Source: Hofstenia miamia
Taxonomy: Eukaryota > Xenacoelomorpha > Acoela > Hofsteniidae
Length of the DNA stretch: 25,555 nt
Assembly: GCA_900660155.1 (NCBI GenBank)
Contig: CABFPE010001655.1
Span: 1 to 25,555 of the forward strand
Direction: 5' to 3'
A model generated the notes under the pieces. The model saw nothing but the letters and a program-made list of their open reading frames with translations, was not told where the DNA came from and did not search any database. Below, piece after piece: positions 10,063 through 20,269 of the stretch (position 1 is its first letter; each line of letters opens with the position of its first letter). A program made the position numbers and the translations under genes.

Positions 10063-11284
10063 TAATCTCAGTACGTGCACAGGTTAATTTGAAGTCAATG
10101 TATGTCTCAACATTGATCAGCAGAAACAAGAGCTTCTCTCAAAATATGTTAAAATACTCTTTATATCCAATTTAGCCAAGATTTAGTTTGAAGACGTTGA
10201 TATAGAAATGCCCTCAAATGGATAGTAAAAGTACTTGCTGAAATTCATAGAAGTAGATTTGTAAAGTGCACTGTTACAACTTCAAACGCGTCAAACATGA
10301 CTCAAAGAGGCGTTGGCGTAAATTTTTGGGCAGGCTTGAAAATGTTGGCCTATGCGGTAATTGTTATACCTATCTCAACTTAATGAAAAGTTTAAACAAA
10401 TATTTTTGTGAATATTGAAATTTTTAGATTTAAATTAGCAAGCGCATACGCCTATAGCATTTTTGGAATATTTTTTCTATATCAAAGCCTATGAAAATGG
10501 AAAAATCTTGAGATATTCTAAAATTTTTCTTAGTAAAAAATTACAAAACCGTGGTAATAAATAGAAGAAATTCAATGAAGTTTGTAAAAAAAATGTCGAA
10601 GATTTTAGAGAATCACTAAAGAATTTCACAAGAAATTTATAGTTCAGTTCCAAACCTCAATTTCATATACTCGGAATATAAAAAAGACTTTTCACATTGG
10701 ACTTTTTCTAAACGAGAAATTTAAAAAACATTGAAAAAATTTGCATATAAACTTAAACTGGCACAATATTACTTCAATTCCTGCAAACTGATGAGTGCTA
10801 CCAATTTCAATCAACACTATTTTGAATTGTACAAATGATTACTATAAATATAACCAATGAACATATATCTATGAAATACCGTATTAATTTCCTTAAAGAA
10901 GTGTGTAAAATATTTGAAAAACCACTAAAAAATTATTGGTATTTCTTTTTAAGAGTTTCAAAGTAGACTAAATTTTGTTTTACTACGCTCTAGCGAGTGC
11001 ATGTCTTTCACAACTGAACAAGTAGACATTGAAACTTTACACAAAATATTACTGGCTTATTAAAATTAATGTATTTGAACAGCCGCAAAATTTCAAAATC
11101 CAAAGTAATTTGATATTTTTTAAATGCGACCAAAATTCAATCACGGTTAGGGTGACATCGACCTCATTAAAAAATCTTGAACCAAACCTAGCTAGCAACT
11201 TCGATAATAGTCTAATTGAGGTTGCATCTCTGAAAATTTCGTTCATATAATCAAAGTAAGGCGTTGATGCAAAAGGCTTCAAAA
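10063..11284. other. AT-rich stretch without gene
   Basis: No exon-like segment is supported. A weak pair of overlapping open frames at 11029-11282 has no recognisable motif and biased AT-rich codons. Confidence 0.55.
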
Positions 11285-11289
11285 TAGTG

Positions 11290-11620
11290 CAGACTTGTCA
11301 ACGAACCATAATTTCTAAGCTCGGCTCGTTTAAATTTAGAGTAAGTTGGCCTCGGCTCGCCACAGAAGATCTTTCAATGAGGCTCATTTCATCTCGGTAT
11401 TTTTTTTAAAAATTTGTGCTCTCAGAATTTTTTCCATTGCTCTTCCTATTATTTAATAAACATTTCTAAAATACGATTATAAGTAAGGAATATTGAAGGA
11501 AAAAATAAGAAAAATCTGCATAATCAAATTAACAAGCACTATAAATTTGGTTTGCTTAAAAACGGCTCGTTGTATATCTAATACTCTGCTCAAGCTCAGC
11601 TCTGCTCGTTGATAAGTCTG
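11290..11620. mobile_element. MITE with 15-bp terminal inverted repeats
   Basis: The left end cagacttgtcaacga (11290-11304) is matched by the reverse complement of the right end (cagacttatcaacga, 11606-11620) with one mismatch. Both ends are flanked by tagtg (11285-11289 and 11621-11625). Internal subterminal repeats rich in ggctcg/gagcc (11322-11360, 11561-11605) stand out in the AT-rich background. There is no coding capacity. A CAG start with such subterminal repeats suggests a hAT derivative, though hAT duplications are normally 8 bp and only 5 bp match here. Confidence 0.75.
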
Positions 11621-11625
11621 TAGTG

Positions 11626-11937
11626 ACTTACATGAGGCAATGAGGAAAATCCTGTGCAGTGGCATATATATAAACATCAAATCTCGTGTCTTCAAATCTG
11701 CATCTGAATTATAAACAAACAGATATTTGTGTTGTTTCTCATTGATAGTGTTTGACGCAAAAAAATCCAAAATGTGTTGTGCCAATAATTAAACTAAAGA
11801 TTCTAGATTATGTGGCTTATTTTGTTCATTCTTCAAAAATATCAATTAAATAACAACCAGTGATTCATAAATATATTTTGAGAAAACATTTACAAATGAC
11901 ATTTACAATTTTCAAAAATTAATCATGCATTTACCAA
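11626..11937. other. 3' flank of gene A
   Basis: This is the presumed 3' untranslated and downstream region of the minus-strand gene that stops at 11938. I find no canonical AATAAA on the minus strand near the stop. AATATA is present on the minus strand around 11870, 65-75 bases past the stop, and could serve as a weak polyadenylation signal. Confidence 0.4.
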
Positions 11938-12061
11938 TCAAAGTTTGGTAGAAGACTTGGAAGGTCCAGAGGAGAAGTGAAATTGTTTGTGACCGCCAAT
12001 AGCTACTCTATATGACGGCTGTCGAATGGGAACTTTGCGAATTGGTGAATCAGTCTCGTCA
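11938..12061 (-). CDS. Gene A terminal exon
   Basis: Acceptor TTTTTCTTAG|T completes ATT (Ile) from the preceding exon. It then reads DETDSPIRKVPIRQPSYRVA … QFHFSSGPSKSSTKL and stops at TGA (11938-11940). The exact phase fit with 13738-13900, though 1.7 kb apart, is strong support. Confidence 0.85.
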
Positions 12062-15000
12062 CTAAGAAAAAATATCTAAGTTTCAAAATTTATACACTAG
12101 TTAATTTCAAAATTCATCAGAAATCAAAGAAATCCATCGATTAAACTTCATGGATAACAAACTATGCAAAATGGCTAATCAAGGCGTAGAATTTTGTCTA
12201 GTACCGGCAGAGGTGGAACCGATTACCGCTGGCCCTGAACTGGCAAGTTACCGGTATATGAAGCTGTTCGAAAATTTTAAGAGAAAGGCCGTTTATCGGG
12301 CAAAATTAAAAAATTATTTTAGTTATATCTGATAAGTAGGTAATATTTTGCATGAGAATAATACTTAAATTAACTTTGGTTATAAATTGAGTTATTCTAA
12401 CTAACTAGTAATAATAGTAACAGAGAAGGAAGATGTTAATAATAAAGAACATTTATTCTACGGGATTCAAACTTTAAAATTTAAGAAACTTCAGATACAA
12501 AGAAGTTTGAACGCTTGTATATTTCTAATATTTGGAAGGACCCTCGTAATATGTTTAAAGGGTTTTCTGTTGCAAACACATTTAATCGCAAATTTCAGTC
12601 CAGACGTTCAACATATTTTATTAGAGGAGAAATATGTTGGGTTTGAGCGGAAACAATTATCATATCTTCATTTGTTTACTTGCTTATTGTTCAATGCTAA
12701 GTGAGGTGAATTGCCACATCAATGTAAACCATAATGATTGATAACGCTACTCTTATTTTATATACATTATCCTACAAAATACACTGAAAAATCAAAAAGT
12801 GATTAAAGTTGTACAAAAAAATTGACATAGAAATTATCAAAATTGTGTTTTGCTAGAAATATAGTTAAAATGGTTTGAAATTTGCTTTATGTAATATCAG
12901 CTCTTTGTATCATCATTTAGAAGTTTGTATATCAAAAAGTCAACTTAGTGACCCGGGCCTTATAATTTCCGGAGAGTTCCAACTCTGTCACGGCATACTA
13001 CACAAATATTTTGCATACTAATGCACAAGAGTGGTCAGATAGTGTTTCAATAAAAGATACATTTACTTGCAAGCTAACCACCAACTACATTGACAAACGG
13101 CAATTTGTTCCGAAGGAAAGCAATAAATTAGTCTGCATATGTTGTGTCAACCTATTTTGTTGACCAAAGTGGCAGCGGGCCGGGTTGTGTCTTGGTACAA
13201 AAATAAATTAACTACCGCCACAAACTTTAGTTCATCTTGCAAAGCAATAATTATTAAATAATTTCCACATTATTATGTTTGTTTTGCAACTTCTATTTAA
13301 CAAATTACTTCAAGTTCTTAGTTTCATTTTAATTTTCCATAAATTCCCTATTTTTTATAATGCTTTGTTTCTATTCTCGAAAACATATTGGAATGCGGCC
13401 CGTTTGGGCAAAAATAACGCCCGCTGCCTCTTTTGACTTCACCATCTAATATATCAAAGGTTTCAGTGGAAAAAACTGCCTGAAATTTCAAATGAAGAGC
13501 CGATTTAATACTTCCTGCTATAATTTACAATTTGAACTTAAAAAAGAGAGGATTTTAGGTGGAAACAGAAGTTTGCTGAAAGCATAGCAATGTCACTACG
13601 TGTAGAGTAGGTTTGACAAACTGTATTTTGAAATTATTTTTTTTACAAAACTACACAGCAAGTGTCTAGGTTTGACTATGGAAAGATGAGCTTTTCACAT
13701 GGCTAATGATATCTATAAAAATAAATAGTAAAATTACATTCCAGAGAAGTTGGGAAGTGAAGATACCGAATCCTCATCTTCAGACTCTTCCTCTTCATTG
13801 AGTTCGATTTCGATTGGTCGGTTGAGGAGCATTGAGTTTCTATCAATCATTTGTCTGGTAGAGATGTATTGTCGGGCATTAGGTTTACGTCGCATTTTTA
13901 CTAAACGAATAATTAAAAATCTATAAGTATATTAGAGATAATGTTTTAATTCTATGATACACAATATATAGGGTGTCCAGGATTTTATGGCAAAAACCAA
14001 ATGCCTGTAATTTCAAAAAAATCAATTTAAATAAACATTTTCGAATTCCTTCTATTTCTTGAATGAGGGGGATTTACTTTTTTTCATTTCAGGTTTGTGG
14101 TTACGACTAATTATGAAAAATATTTTTTTATTTAAAAAACCCAACCATTTTTTACGCATTAAGTATTAATGAAGCAAAAACGACGTATCTTAACTGAAAT
14201 ATTTTTTATCATTAATGATTCAATTTTAAGGGAATTGATACAATGATCAAGACATACTTGTCATCTGTTGATTGATTCAACAGCCGACCCGTAGAAGTCT
14301 TGTGGAATTTCGCTCACAGTAATCGTGATGATATCGTTGAAATTTTGTATGTCATCGAAGTTTCGACCGTGTATTCTGCTATTGAGGTAACCCCAGAAAT
14401 CAAAATCAACTGGTGAAAGATTGGGTGAATACACCGCCCATACAAATTCCCTCTGCGTGAAATTGCCCGTTCAAGAAACTTCGAGTTGAGAAGCTGGAGA
14501 GTTTGATGCGCAGTATGTTGCCTCGCTCCATCTTCCTGGAATATTGTTGATGACAATTTTCGCCTTGTTTTGAGCTGAGGAATTAAGTAATCAGTCAACA
14601 TGCATGATCGTAAACCTGAGTGGTTATTAAGGTTGGAATGCAAATGTTTGATATTAATGTCATTTTAAACGGTAGTAAATATATGGTCCTCTTTAAATAA
14701 AAAAATATTGCTCATAATTAGTCGTAACCACAAAGCTGAAATGAAAAAAGTAAATCCCCCTCATTCAAAAAGTAGAACGAATTCTAAGATGTTTATATAA
14801 ATTGATTTTTTTGACATTACAGGCATTTTTTGCCATAAAATGCTGGACACTCTATATATATATATATATATATATAAAGTTTATAATATTAGACTATGAG
14901 TGGGAGAGAGGGAGGGAGGGAGAGAGAAAAAGAGAGAGAGAGACCAATAACTTAATTAATATTGAGAAAAATTCTTACAATTATATTTTTGAATGTGTAA

Positions 15001-18000
15001 CAAAAAAAATAAGGTAAAGAAAGAATAGTTCACTCTCAATTGAAAAAATGGTATTTGGAGAGTTGGTGGGGTTATTGGAAGTAAATTATTTTTAAGTAGT
15101 ATTTGTGTTTTGTAAACGAAAAATTGTGAGCTCATATTTGCACCAATCAGTGAAAACCAAAAAATATTATAAAGTTATTTATAAATTTGCTCATACCTTC
15201 ACATATTGGATTAAGCTTATCACTGCTGTCTTCCTCCTCGTCATTTTGATTTTCTAAGCAAGATTAATTACAAATTGGTATTCAATAAAACTTAATAAAT
15301 AAAGTAAAAATCTCGATTTCAAAGTGCAAGGACGTACCAATACTAGTAACACATTATACCGTAAATGGAGCACTATTACACTACGGTAACTACATTTAGT
15401 AGTACTTCTATGATGCAATGATACAGGTGTCAATTTCTTGGTATTCCATAATATAGATTAATTAATCCTAAATCAACCACAATATATATTTACTGCTTAA
15501 TACACTATTGTTTTAGGTACAAAATGAATTACAATAGAAATACACAATTTCTTGTTAATTTACACCGATGCAATTGCCATTGATGACATCTTTGCTTTGA
15601 TTTGACCATTCCTCATTTTACATTTTCGATCTAACAATAATGGAAAGGGTCCCACCTTATACATTCTTAATTAGAGAATAGGAAAATATGGACTTTGTAT
15701 TTCATATTTAGGCAATTGTACAACCGTGAATGTATTTGGTCCACTAAGCTTATTGTTTAGTGTTTGAAGAGACCTTTTTGAACAACGGGGCAGCAATTAC
15801 AACTTTACATACCCCTTTTTCTAGGATCACATCATACTAAAATGCATGAATCGACAATAAATAAATAGATGTATATACTTAGCTGAAGCATAGTTTTTTC
15901 AAAATCACTGATAGAATGATGCAATAGATTTATACCCTAACCACTGTAATAATGGATTTCATAAAATATAAGATAATGTTTAAGAACTCTCTAATAATAA
16001 ATTATAAATCACAATTAACACTACGCATTCTTATTCGACATCAAAAAGGTAATACCATCAAATTTTTTTAATGGAGACAACGAAGCATTGAATTCATCGA
16101 TTTCTTGAATGACAGCATCGTCTATTGAGAGACTGTCTAAATTAAGATTAATTTAACAGAAAGCGGAGCGTATATCTCAGCTAATAAATCATTTAACTCA
16201 ACAATATTGGTTGAATAGATGTTTGAATAGATGAGATTAACATTGTATTGAAGTGAAAATCCATAGATAAGGATGAGACATTCAAAGTCTAATATTCGAA
16301 AGACCAGAAATAAAATTTAAAATGCTAAGAAAAATGAATAAGATCAATATATGAAAATATGCATAATCACAATTTACACATATGGGGTTTCTACCTAATT
16401 GTATACAAGTGAGACCCACAAGCTTATGTAATGTATTCATAAGTTTTAGACAACTATAAGCATACCGGGAGGCTTGACACGTGGACCTGAGTGTGAATCA
16501 ATACTGTCAAAGGTAAGCTCTTCTAAAAAGACAATGATGTCGTATACATCTACATTGAAACATTTTAAGTGAAGCTACCCATGCAGTTTAACTAAGCTAC
16601 CACAAAGGCTGAGCATCTAGAGATAGCCATTCTCAAAATATAATTAGAAAAAATGTATGCTTTACGAGTCTCGATACAATTGATTTGTTTTGAATGAGGT
16701 TCACAGGGTCGTCACCCTTCATTACTTTTCGATAGCTACGCAAAATTCAAAATTAACAGATTTTCCAAAAAGCTCCACAATTGCATCATTTAAGAACCTT
16801 CACCATAATATAAAATGCGTTACACTTAACCGTAAATATTTGAAAGGAAGGAAATAGGACTTCTAGAATGAAACGTTGAACTTGGAAACGTACACCAATC
16901 ATTTTAAGAATTAGTTAATTTAATTGTGTTAGTTAAAATTAATTATACTCTTACATTCCGACTGTGTTATACATTTCAAAATCGACGATAAATCCTTCGA
17001 ACTGTCTTAGAGTAGATTTAAGAATTTACATGCAAACTAATATTGAAATCAACAAAAATGTGAAAACAAACATGTACAAACTTAATTAAGTGATATTAAG
17101 AAATTAATTTGAATGGAATAGCCGGTGTATTTACAAAATTAAATTAGCAAAAAATAACTTAAAACAGACAATAACAGAATCCACTCACATCTTGAAAAAT
17201 GATGAAAAATTTCAAACAACAAATTGAAATAATATGAACACATTGACTGCCACAAACAAGTTTTCTTATTTTATTTTTTAATGTATTCCGTATCAAAATA
17301 TCATTAATAGCATTTTAAACGTCTATAAAATAAAAACATCTGAGATATTAATATGGATACGTGGCACACTTTAGGATATGACATGTATGGAACACGGCAA
17401 TCAATGTGTTAATTTAATTTGAATTAGAAAACGTCGAGAATCTCCATTAGTGAATGCAAAATTTATGCAAATCATTATGTTACCAGCGCCATCTAGTCAA
17501 CATTCAATGAACTACATATTATTTTTAAGCTTTTAAGGGCATAAAAGAAAAGGTACGTTTATGCACAGTATTAGCATACATTGCCTGTGCATGAAAAATT
17601 AAGAAAGAACTATACTTGATACACATAGTATATGTATAGAACGTTGGTACTAATTTTGTAATTTACAAATTTCACCTTTAATGAACAGCGTAAAACAATA
17701 ACTGATTGTAGAAATTAATAACGTTGACAATCGTGTAGCAAGCTTCTATGAATTCAAAATTGTATATAAGAAAAGCTAGCTAGTTTTACACTCGTTGGTA
17801 CAAATTTATTGATAATATAGAATAGGAACTCTACATTGAATGATAATTCAAAATCTAACATAAATTGAATGGTCATTGAGGACACATAGGCGTGAATTCA
17901 GTCAGTGAGCAAAACAAATTTTCTGACAATCGAAAATTGAGTAGAATTAACTAGAGAGACACAATCATATTATTTGGATTAGTAAATTTTTAAAAAATTA

Positions 18001-18853
18001 GAATTTAAGGCAGATTACTAGAGGCAAGCAAATGTTGGAAAACGAAATAGTTATGCGACAGCATGCATAAAATCAATCAGCTTAACAGTTAGTGATTTTA
18101 ATACCTTCTAACTGGGATATTTTCGCTTCGGTCAACTTCAACTCAGTCAGTTTCTCTTTTAATTCTTGCTATAATACATTAACGTTCAATACAATTAAAT
18201 AATCACAATGAAGAATATCTTGTAGAAGCTAGACGTACAATGAAGTGAATTACCAACCAAAACAAATCATTAAGAAATCAATCACGCTTGTCAATGAGAA
18301 TGTTGGCAAAACTAATGGATATTTCAAGATGTTATAATAATTTTTTAAAAGTTGGGGTCTCTAAAATGTTTTTTTAAATGGCTATTGAACAGAGCATCTA
18401 TAAAATCTTGAAAAAAAACTGGCTTATACATTACCAAAAATAAGTTTATTCTCTCAACAGAGCAATTAAATTGGTGTTTACACTCAAGATTCATCAACAT
18501 ATTGACAAATGATGTGATACGTTTTCACTGGAAACGCATGTTTAGAGTGGATTTCCCAAAGAAATTCTTTTTATCACATAAAAGCAATAAACACATAAAA
18601 TAATAGTCCGAAAAATGTCCACAAATTTTAAATTTTTTAAAGTAAAACTACTATAATCAATGAAATTATACACCATCAGTTGGCAACAATTGAAATAATT
18701 ACAGTCTTATCTAGCAATACCTTTACAGAAGTTCATCGAAATTGACAATGAACATTAAAATATACATAGTAAACCTATAACTTTGACAAAGGAATTACCT
18801 CAAGTTGAACTTTGCGGAGAAGTTTTAAAGCATCCAAAAAGCAAAATGTGATC
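11938..18853 (-). CDS. Gene A (3' part): coiled-coil protein with acidic middle and basic C-terminus, seven exons
   Basis: Seven minus-strand exons join with matching phases at every junction: 18799-18853, 18105-18168, 16466-16522, 16056-16136, 15197-15253, 13738-13900 and 11938-12061. Together they give about 199 residues. The first part is Leu/Lys/Glu-rich with heptad spacing (LDALKLLRKVQLE, QELKEKLTELKLTEAKISQL) and should form a coiled coil. Next comes a Ser/Asp-rich linker, two acidic runs (NDEEED, NEEEESEDED), a basic patch (KMRRKPNARQ), and a C-terminus rich in Arg, Ser and Lys ending SSTKL before TGA. No catalytic domain is visible. Such tails occur in cytoskeletal motors and scaffolds, but I do not recognise the family. 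The upstream part is missing; an exon-like segment at 22892-22946 may belong to it. Introns hold a mariner and MITEs. Confidence 0.8.
12062..13165. other. Last intron of gene A, first part
   Basis: Mostly AT-rich. A GC-richer 12150-12332 block encodes 60 codons with no recognised motif and an imperfect inverted repeat (taccggcag … ctggcaagttaccggta). A plus-strand frame open at about 12966-13158 includes EWSDSVSIKDTFTCKLTTNY and FVPKESNKLVCICC. Its Cys-x-Cys-Cys end recalls zinc- or metal-binding modules, but no splice sites support it. Confidence 0.4.
13166..13433. mobile_element. Small inverted-repeat element (MITE candidate)
   Basis: aaagtggcagcgggc at 13166-13180 is matched by the reverse complement of the sequence at 13419-13433 (aaagaggcagcgggc), 14 of 15 positions. 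The GC-rich ends contrast with an AT-rich interior of about 240 bp. No clear target-site duplication was found, so the exact limits are open. It lies in the last intron of gene A. Confidence 0.55.
13738..13900 (-). CDS. Gene A exon (163 bp, basic then acidic)
   Basis: Acceptor TTCGTTTAG, donor GGAAT|GTAATT. It starts by completing GTA (Val), then KMRRKPNARQYISTRQMIDR … LNRPIEIELNEEEESEDED … LPNFSG, ending two bases into an Ile codon. The mariner element starts only 70 bp upstream of its acceptor. Confidence 0.85.
13971..14852 (-). mobile_element. mariner (DD41D-type) element, internally deleted, with long inverted repeats
   Basis: The 882-bp element lies between TA dinucleotides (13969-13970 and 14853-14854), the target of Tc1/mariner elements. 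Its ends begin g(g/a)gtgtccag and continue as inverted repeats of roughly 165 bp with high identity, sharing for example gaatgagggggatttactttt and gtggttacgactaattatga. Between them lies only the 3' part of a transposase gene on the minus strand. The 5' half is missing, so this is a deletion derivative. It sits within the intron between gene A exons 13738-13900 and 15197-15253. Confidence 0.92.
14261..14643 (-). pseudogene. mariner transposase, C-terminal remnant
   Basis: The minus-strand frame reads LTDYLIPQLKTRRKL, then IFQEDGARQHTAHQTLQLLN, which contains the second catalytic Asp (14530-14532), then FLERAISRRG. After a 1-2 base frameshift near 14440 it reads W-A-V-YSPNLSPVDFDFWGYL with the third Asp at 14405-14407, and ends at TGA 14261-14263. 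The two aspartates are about 41 residues apart when the shift is bridged, which fits the DD41D mariner subgroup. The first Asp and the DNA-binding helix-turn-helix domains are absent. Confidence 0.88.
14853..14943. repeat. (TA)n microsatellite followed by GA-rich tract
   Basis: A (TA)12-like run at 14853-14876 begins at the mariner target TA and may have grown from it. A purine tract of GA/GGGA units follows at 14899-14943. Both lie in an intron of gene A. Confidence 0.85.
15197..15253 (-). CDS. Gene A exon (57 bp, phase 1-1, acidic)
   Basis: Acceptor CTTGCTTAG, donor GAAG|GTATGA. It reads E (split codon), then NQNDEEEDSSDKLNPICE, and leaves one G. Same length and phase as the exon at 16466. 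Confidence 0.8.
15254..16055. other. Intron of gene A
   Basis: AT-rich, with no mobile-element signature. A short imperfect hairpin (accgtaaatg … tacatttagtag) lies near 15358-15407. Confidence 0.5.
16056..16136 (-). CDS. Gene A exon (81 bp, phase 1-1)
   Basis: Acceptor TAATTTAG, donor GATG|GTATTA. It reads D (split codon), then SLSIDDAVIQEIDEFNASLS and PLKKFD. Acidic, probably helical; symmetric. Confidence 0.8.
16466..16522 (-). CDS. Gene A exon (57 bp, phase 1-1)
   Basis: Acceptor TCTTTTTAG, donor CCCG|GTATGC. It completes a Glu codon from the previous exon, then reads ELTFDSIDSHSGPRVKPP and leaves one G. It is a symmetric exon, so it could be skipped without changing frame. Confidence 0.8.
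16523..17238. other. Intron of gene A, with one exon-like segment
   Basis: A minus-strand segment 16666-16735 is open (RKVMKGDDPVNLIQNKSIVS) with a usable acceptor (GCGTAG) and a weak donor (CTC|GTAAAG). Its phases (2 to 0) do not fit between the adjoining exons (1-1), so it is not included in the model. The rest is AT-rich. Confidence 0.4.
17239..17408. mobile_element. 170-bp TTAA-type MITE
   Basis: The ends are inverted: cacattgactgcc at 17239 against cacattgattgcc (reverse complement of 17396-17408), 12 of 13 positions. The right flank is TTAA (17409-17412). The left flank is TGAA (17235-17238), one change from TTAA. The interior is partly palindromic (gtatcaaaatatcattaat near 17289; gagatattaatatggatac near 17342). 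The TTAA target and small size fit a piggyBac-mobilised MITE, but its ends differ from the piggyBac element at 7701, so it belongs to another family. Confidence 0.7.
17413..18104. other. Intron of gene A, remainder
   Basis: AT-rich, with no exon or mobile-element ends seen. Confidence 0.5.
18105..18168 (-). CDS. Gene A exon (coiled coil)
   Basis: Acceptor TATTATAG, donor GAAG|GTATTA. It holds 21 codons plus one base, phase 0 to 1, with peptide QELKEKLTELKLTEAKISQL-E. Leu/Ile recur every three to four residues, giving a strong coiled-coil character that continues the previous exon. Confidence 0.8.
18169..18798. other. Intron of gene A
   Basis: AT-rich 630-bp intron between the two coiled-coil exons. 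Nothing further recognised. Confidence 0.5.
18799..18853 (-). CDS. Gene A exon (coiled coil, most upstream supported)
   Basis: Acceptor TTTGTTTAG, donor CTTGAG|GTAATT. It has one leading base, then 18 codons (…FLDALKLLRKVQLE), ending in phase 0 as the next exon needs. The frame also stays open upstream of the acceptor, so the true start of this exon is less certain than the others. Confidence 0.65.
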
Positions 18854-19615
18854 CTAAACAAAAATGAATTATAAAGATCGTTTAACAACCTGTTGTCTTC
18901 AAATATTGAAATGAATAGCTTAGTTGCAAGAAATAATAAATTCAAAATGACATAAGGTCCAAAAAACGGAAATATCAATGATGAACTGGAACTATAAAAT
19001 AAATCATTTCAAATACTTATGCAACAATTAATTTAAAATTGTTCGAAAAAATTTATGTCTAGCAATATATTGAATGAACCAGTGTTAACAGATTATGGTT
19101 TCTATGGGATTTTGCAAAAGTGAAATTCCACACAATAGATGCCATGGTTTCATAAAACAAGAAAATGAATTTTCTGAATTGCAATAGTAGAATGTACTGC
19201 CGCGAAATTACCAAAAACACTTCATTCTTCGTATGATTTTAGTAGCAAAATTTGATAAGATTCGGTGAAATAGAATTTTTATGACAATTTTAACCCTAGA
19301 AAGTGTTGTTGCACTACTGAGGAAAGTATGAAAAATAAAGTCGATATTGAGCATTCTAGATTACAAGAACACAAGGATTTCATCAAAAACTTATTTATAA
19401 ACAAAATATTACTGTTCTACTCGAGTATGTACGACTAAATTGTCGTTGACATTTGTGATTTATTATTACAATGCCAAATTTTACTGAAATACATTTGTGA
19501 CATTAATCATATTTAAAGTCTCAGACGACAAATGCTTGCAGATATAAGGTTTGCCTGCAGGTATGGCTAAGGTGCATGTCGCTCTGGATGCCTTCAAAGC
19601 ATTAAGGTGTGTTCA
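18854..19615. other. AT-rich stretch upstream of the last supported exon of gene A
   Basis: Probably intronic for gene A. A GC-richer block at 19548-19610 has TTTGCCTGCAG before and AAG|GTGTGT after an open plus-strand frame (MAKVHVALDAFKALR). It looks exon-like, but no partner was found. Confidence 0.35.
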
Positions 19616-20029
19616 CACTATTGAATTTCATCACCGATTTCTTGATAATTGGGCTCAATTATAGCGTTCTGCTCAAGGCTGTTTGATATACTCCAGCTCA
19701 TAAAATCTTTAATAACATCAAAGAATTTTGTAGGCAGGGCAGTAATGTAATATCTGTTTGTCCCTGCAGATGGCCCCTAAGTTACATGTACACTTTGTAT
19801 AGGGGACTGATGCGCGCAAAAGATATTAACGGTTGCAATTTATTACTTAGGTTTTCCTAACCTAACGACTAATACAGATGTAATTTAGGTAAAGACAATA
19901 CCAACTACTCGGTTCTGAGTCCATTTCAATGATACAACAACAACGTGGCCTCTGGACGACGTTCAACCATTAATCGATAGGAATAGTTAATGTGTAAATA
20001 AGAGTTTAAATAAAGTAGTTTCAATAGTG
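19616..20029. mobile_element. MITE candidate with 10-bp inverted ends
   Basis: cactattgaa at 19616-19625 and its exact reverse complement ttcaatagtg at 20020-20029 bound 414 bp of non-coding DNA. A TCA trinucleotide flanks both sides (19613-19615, 20030-20032). Three-base duplications occur with PIF/Harbinger elements (usually TWA), so that group is possible. The short ends leave a real chance of coincidence. Confidence 0.45.
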
Positions 20030-20269
20030 TCACTAGTTTGGGTCTTATGTATTAATTTCTACCTCACTTTACCTTTACGGCTGTTAGTACCTCACCTAAT
20101 GTAATAAAGTTAACTCGAACACAAAACCCTAAACGCCTTTTGGCTTCTGTTTCTCACTCTGCCCTTCACTTTGTACATGTAGGAAAAACGAATGGATTAT
20201 CACAAGTTAATTTTCATTAAACTGTATACCTAATTCTCATTCAAAGTGATACCGTTGTTCTGTTAATAT
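20030..20269. other. Left flank of the hAT transposase
   Basis: It probably contains the lost left end of the hAT element. I could not find a terminal repeat pairing with the sequence beyond 22260. Confidence 0.4.

Noticed and set aside
12966..13158. Plus-strand frame with EWSDSVSIKD and FVPKESNKLVCICC, considered as a TRPM-channel N-terminal exon
   Set aside because: The resemblance is limited to a few residues. There is no acceptor or donor and the frame ends in TGA, so no identity is claimed.
14802..15017. Plus-strand open frame with Tyr-Ile repeats and Arg-Glu repeats
   Set aside because: Translation of the (TA)n and GA-rich microsatellites.
16666..16735. Exon-like minus-strand segment in a gene A intron
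   Set aside because: Phases 2 to 0 cannot fit between two phase-1 boundaries, and the donor is weak. It could be an alternative terminal exon but is unsupported.
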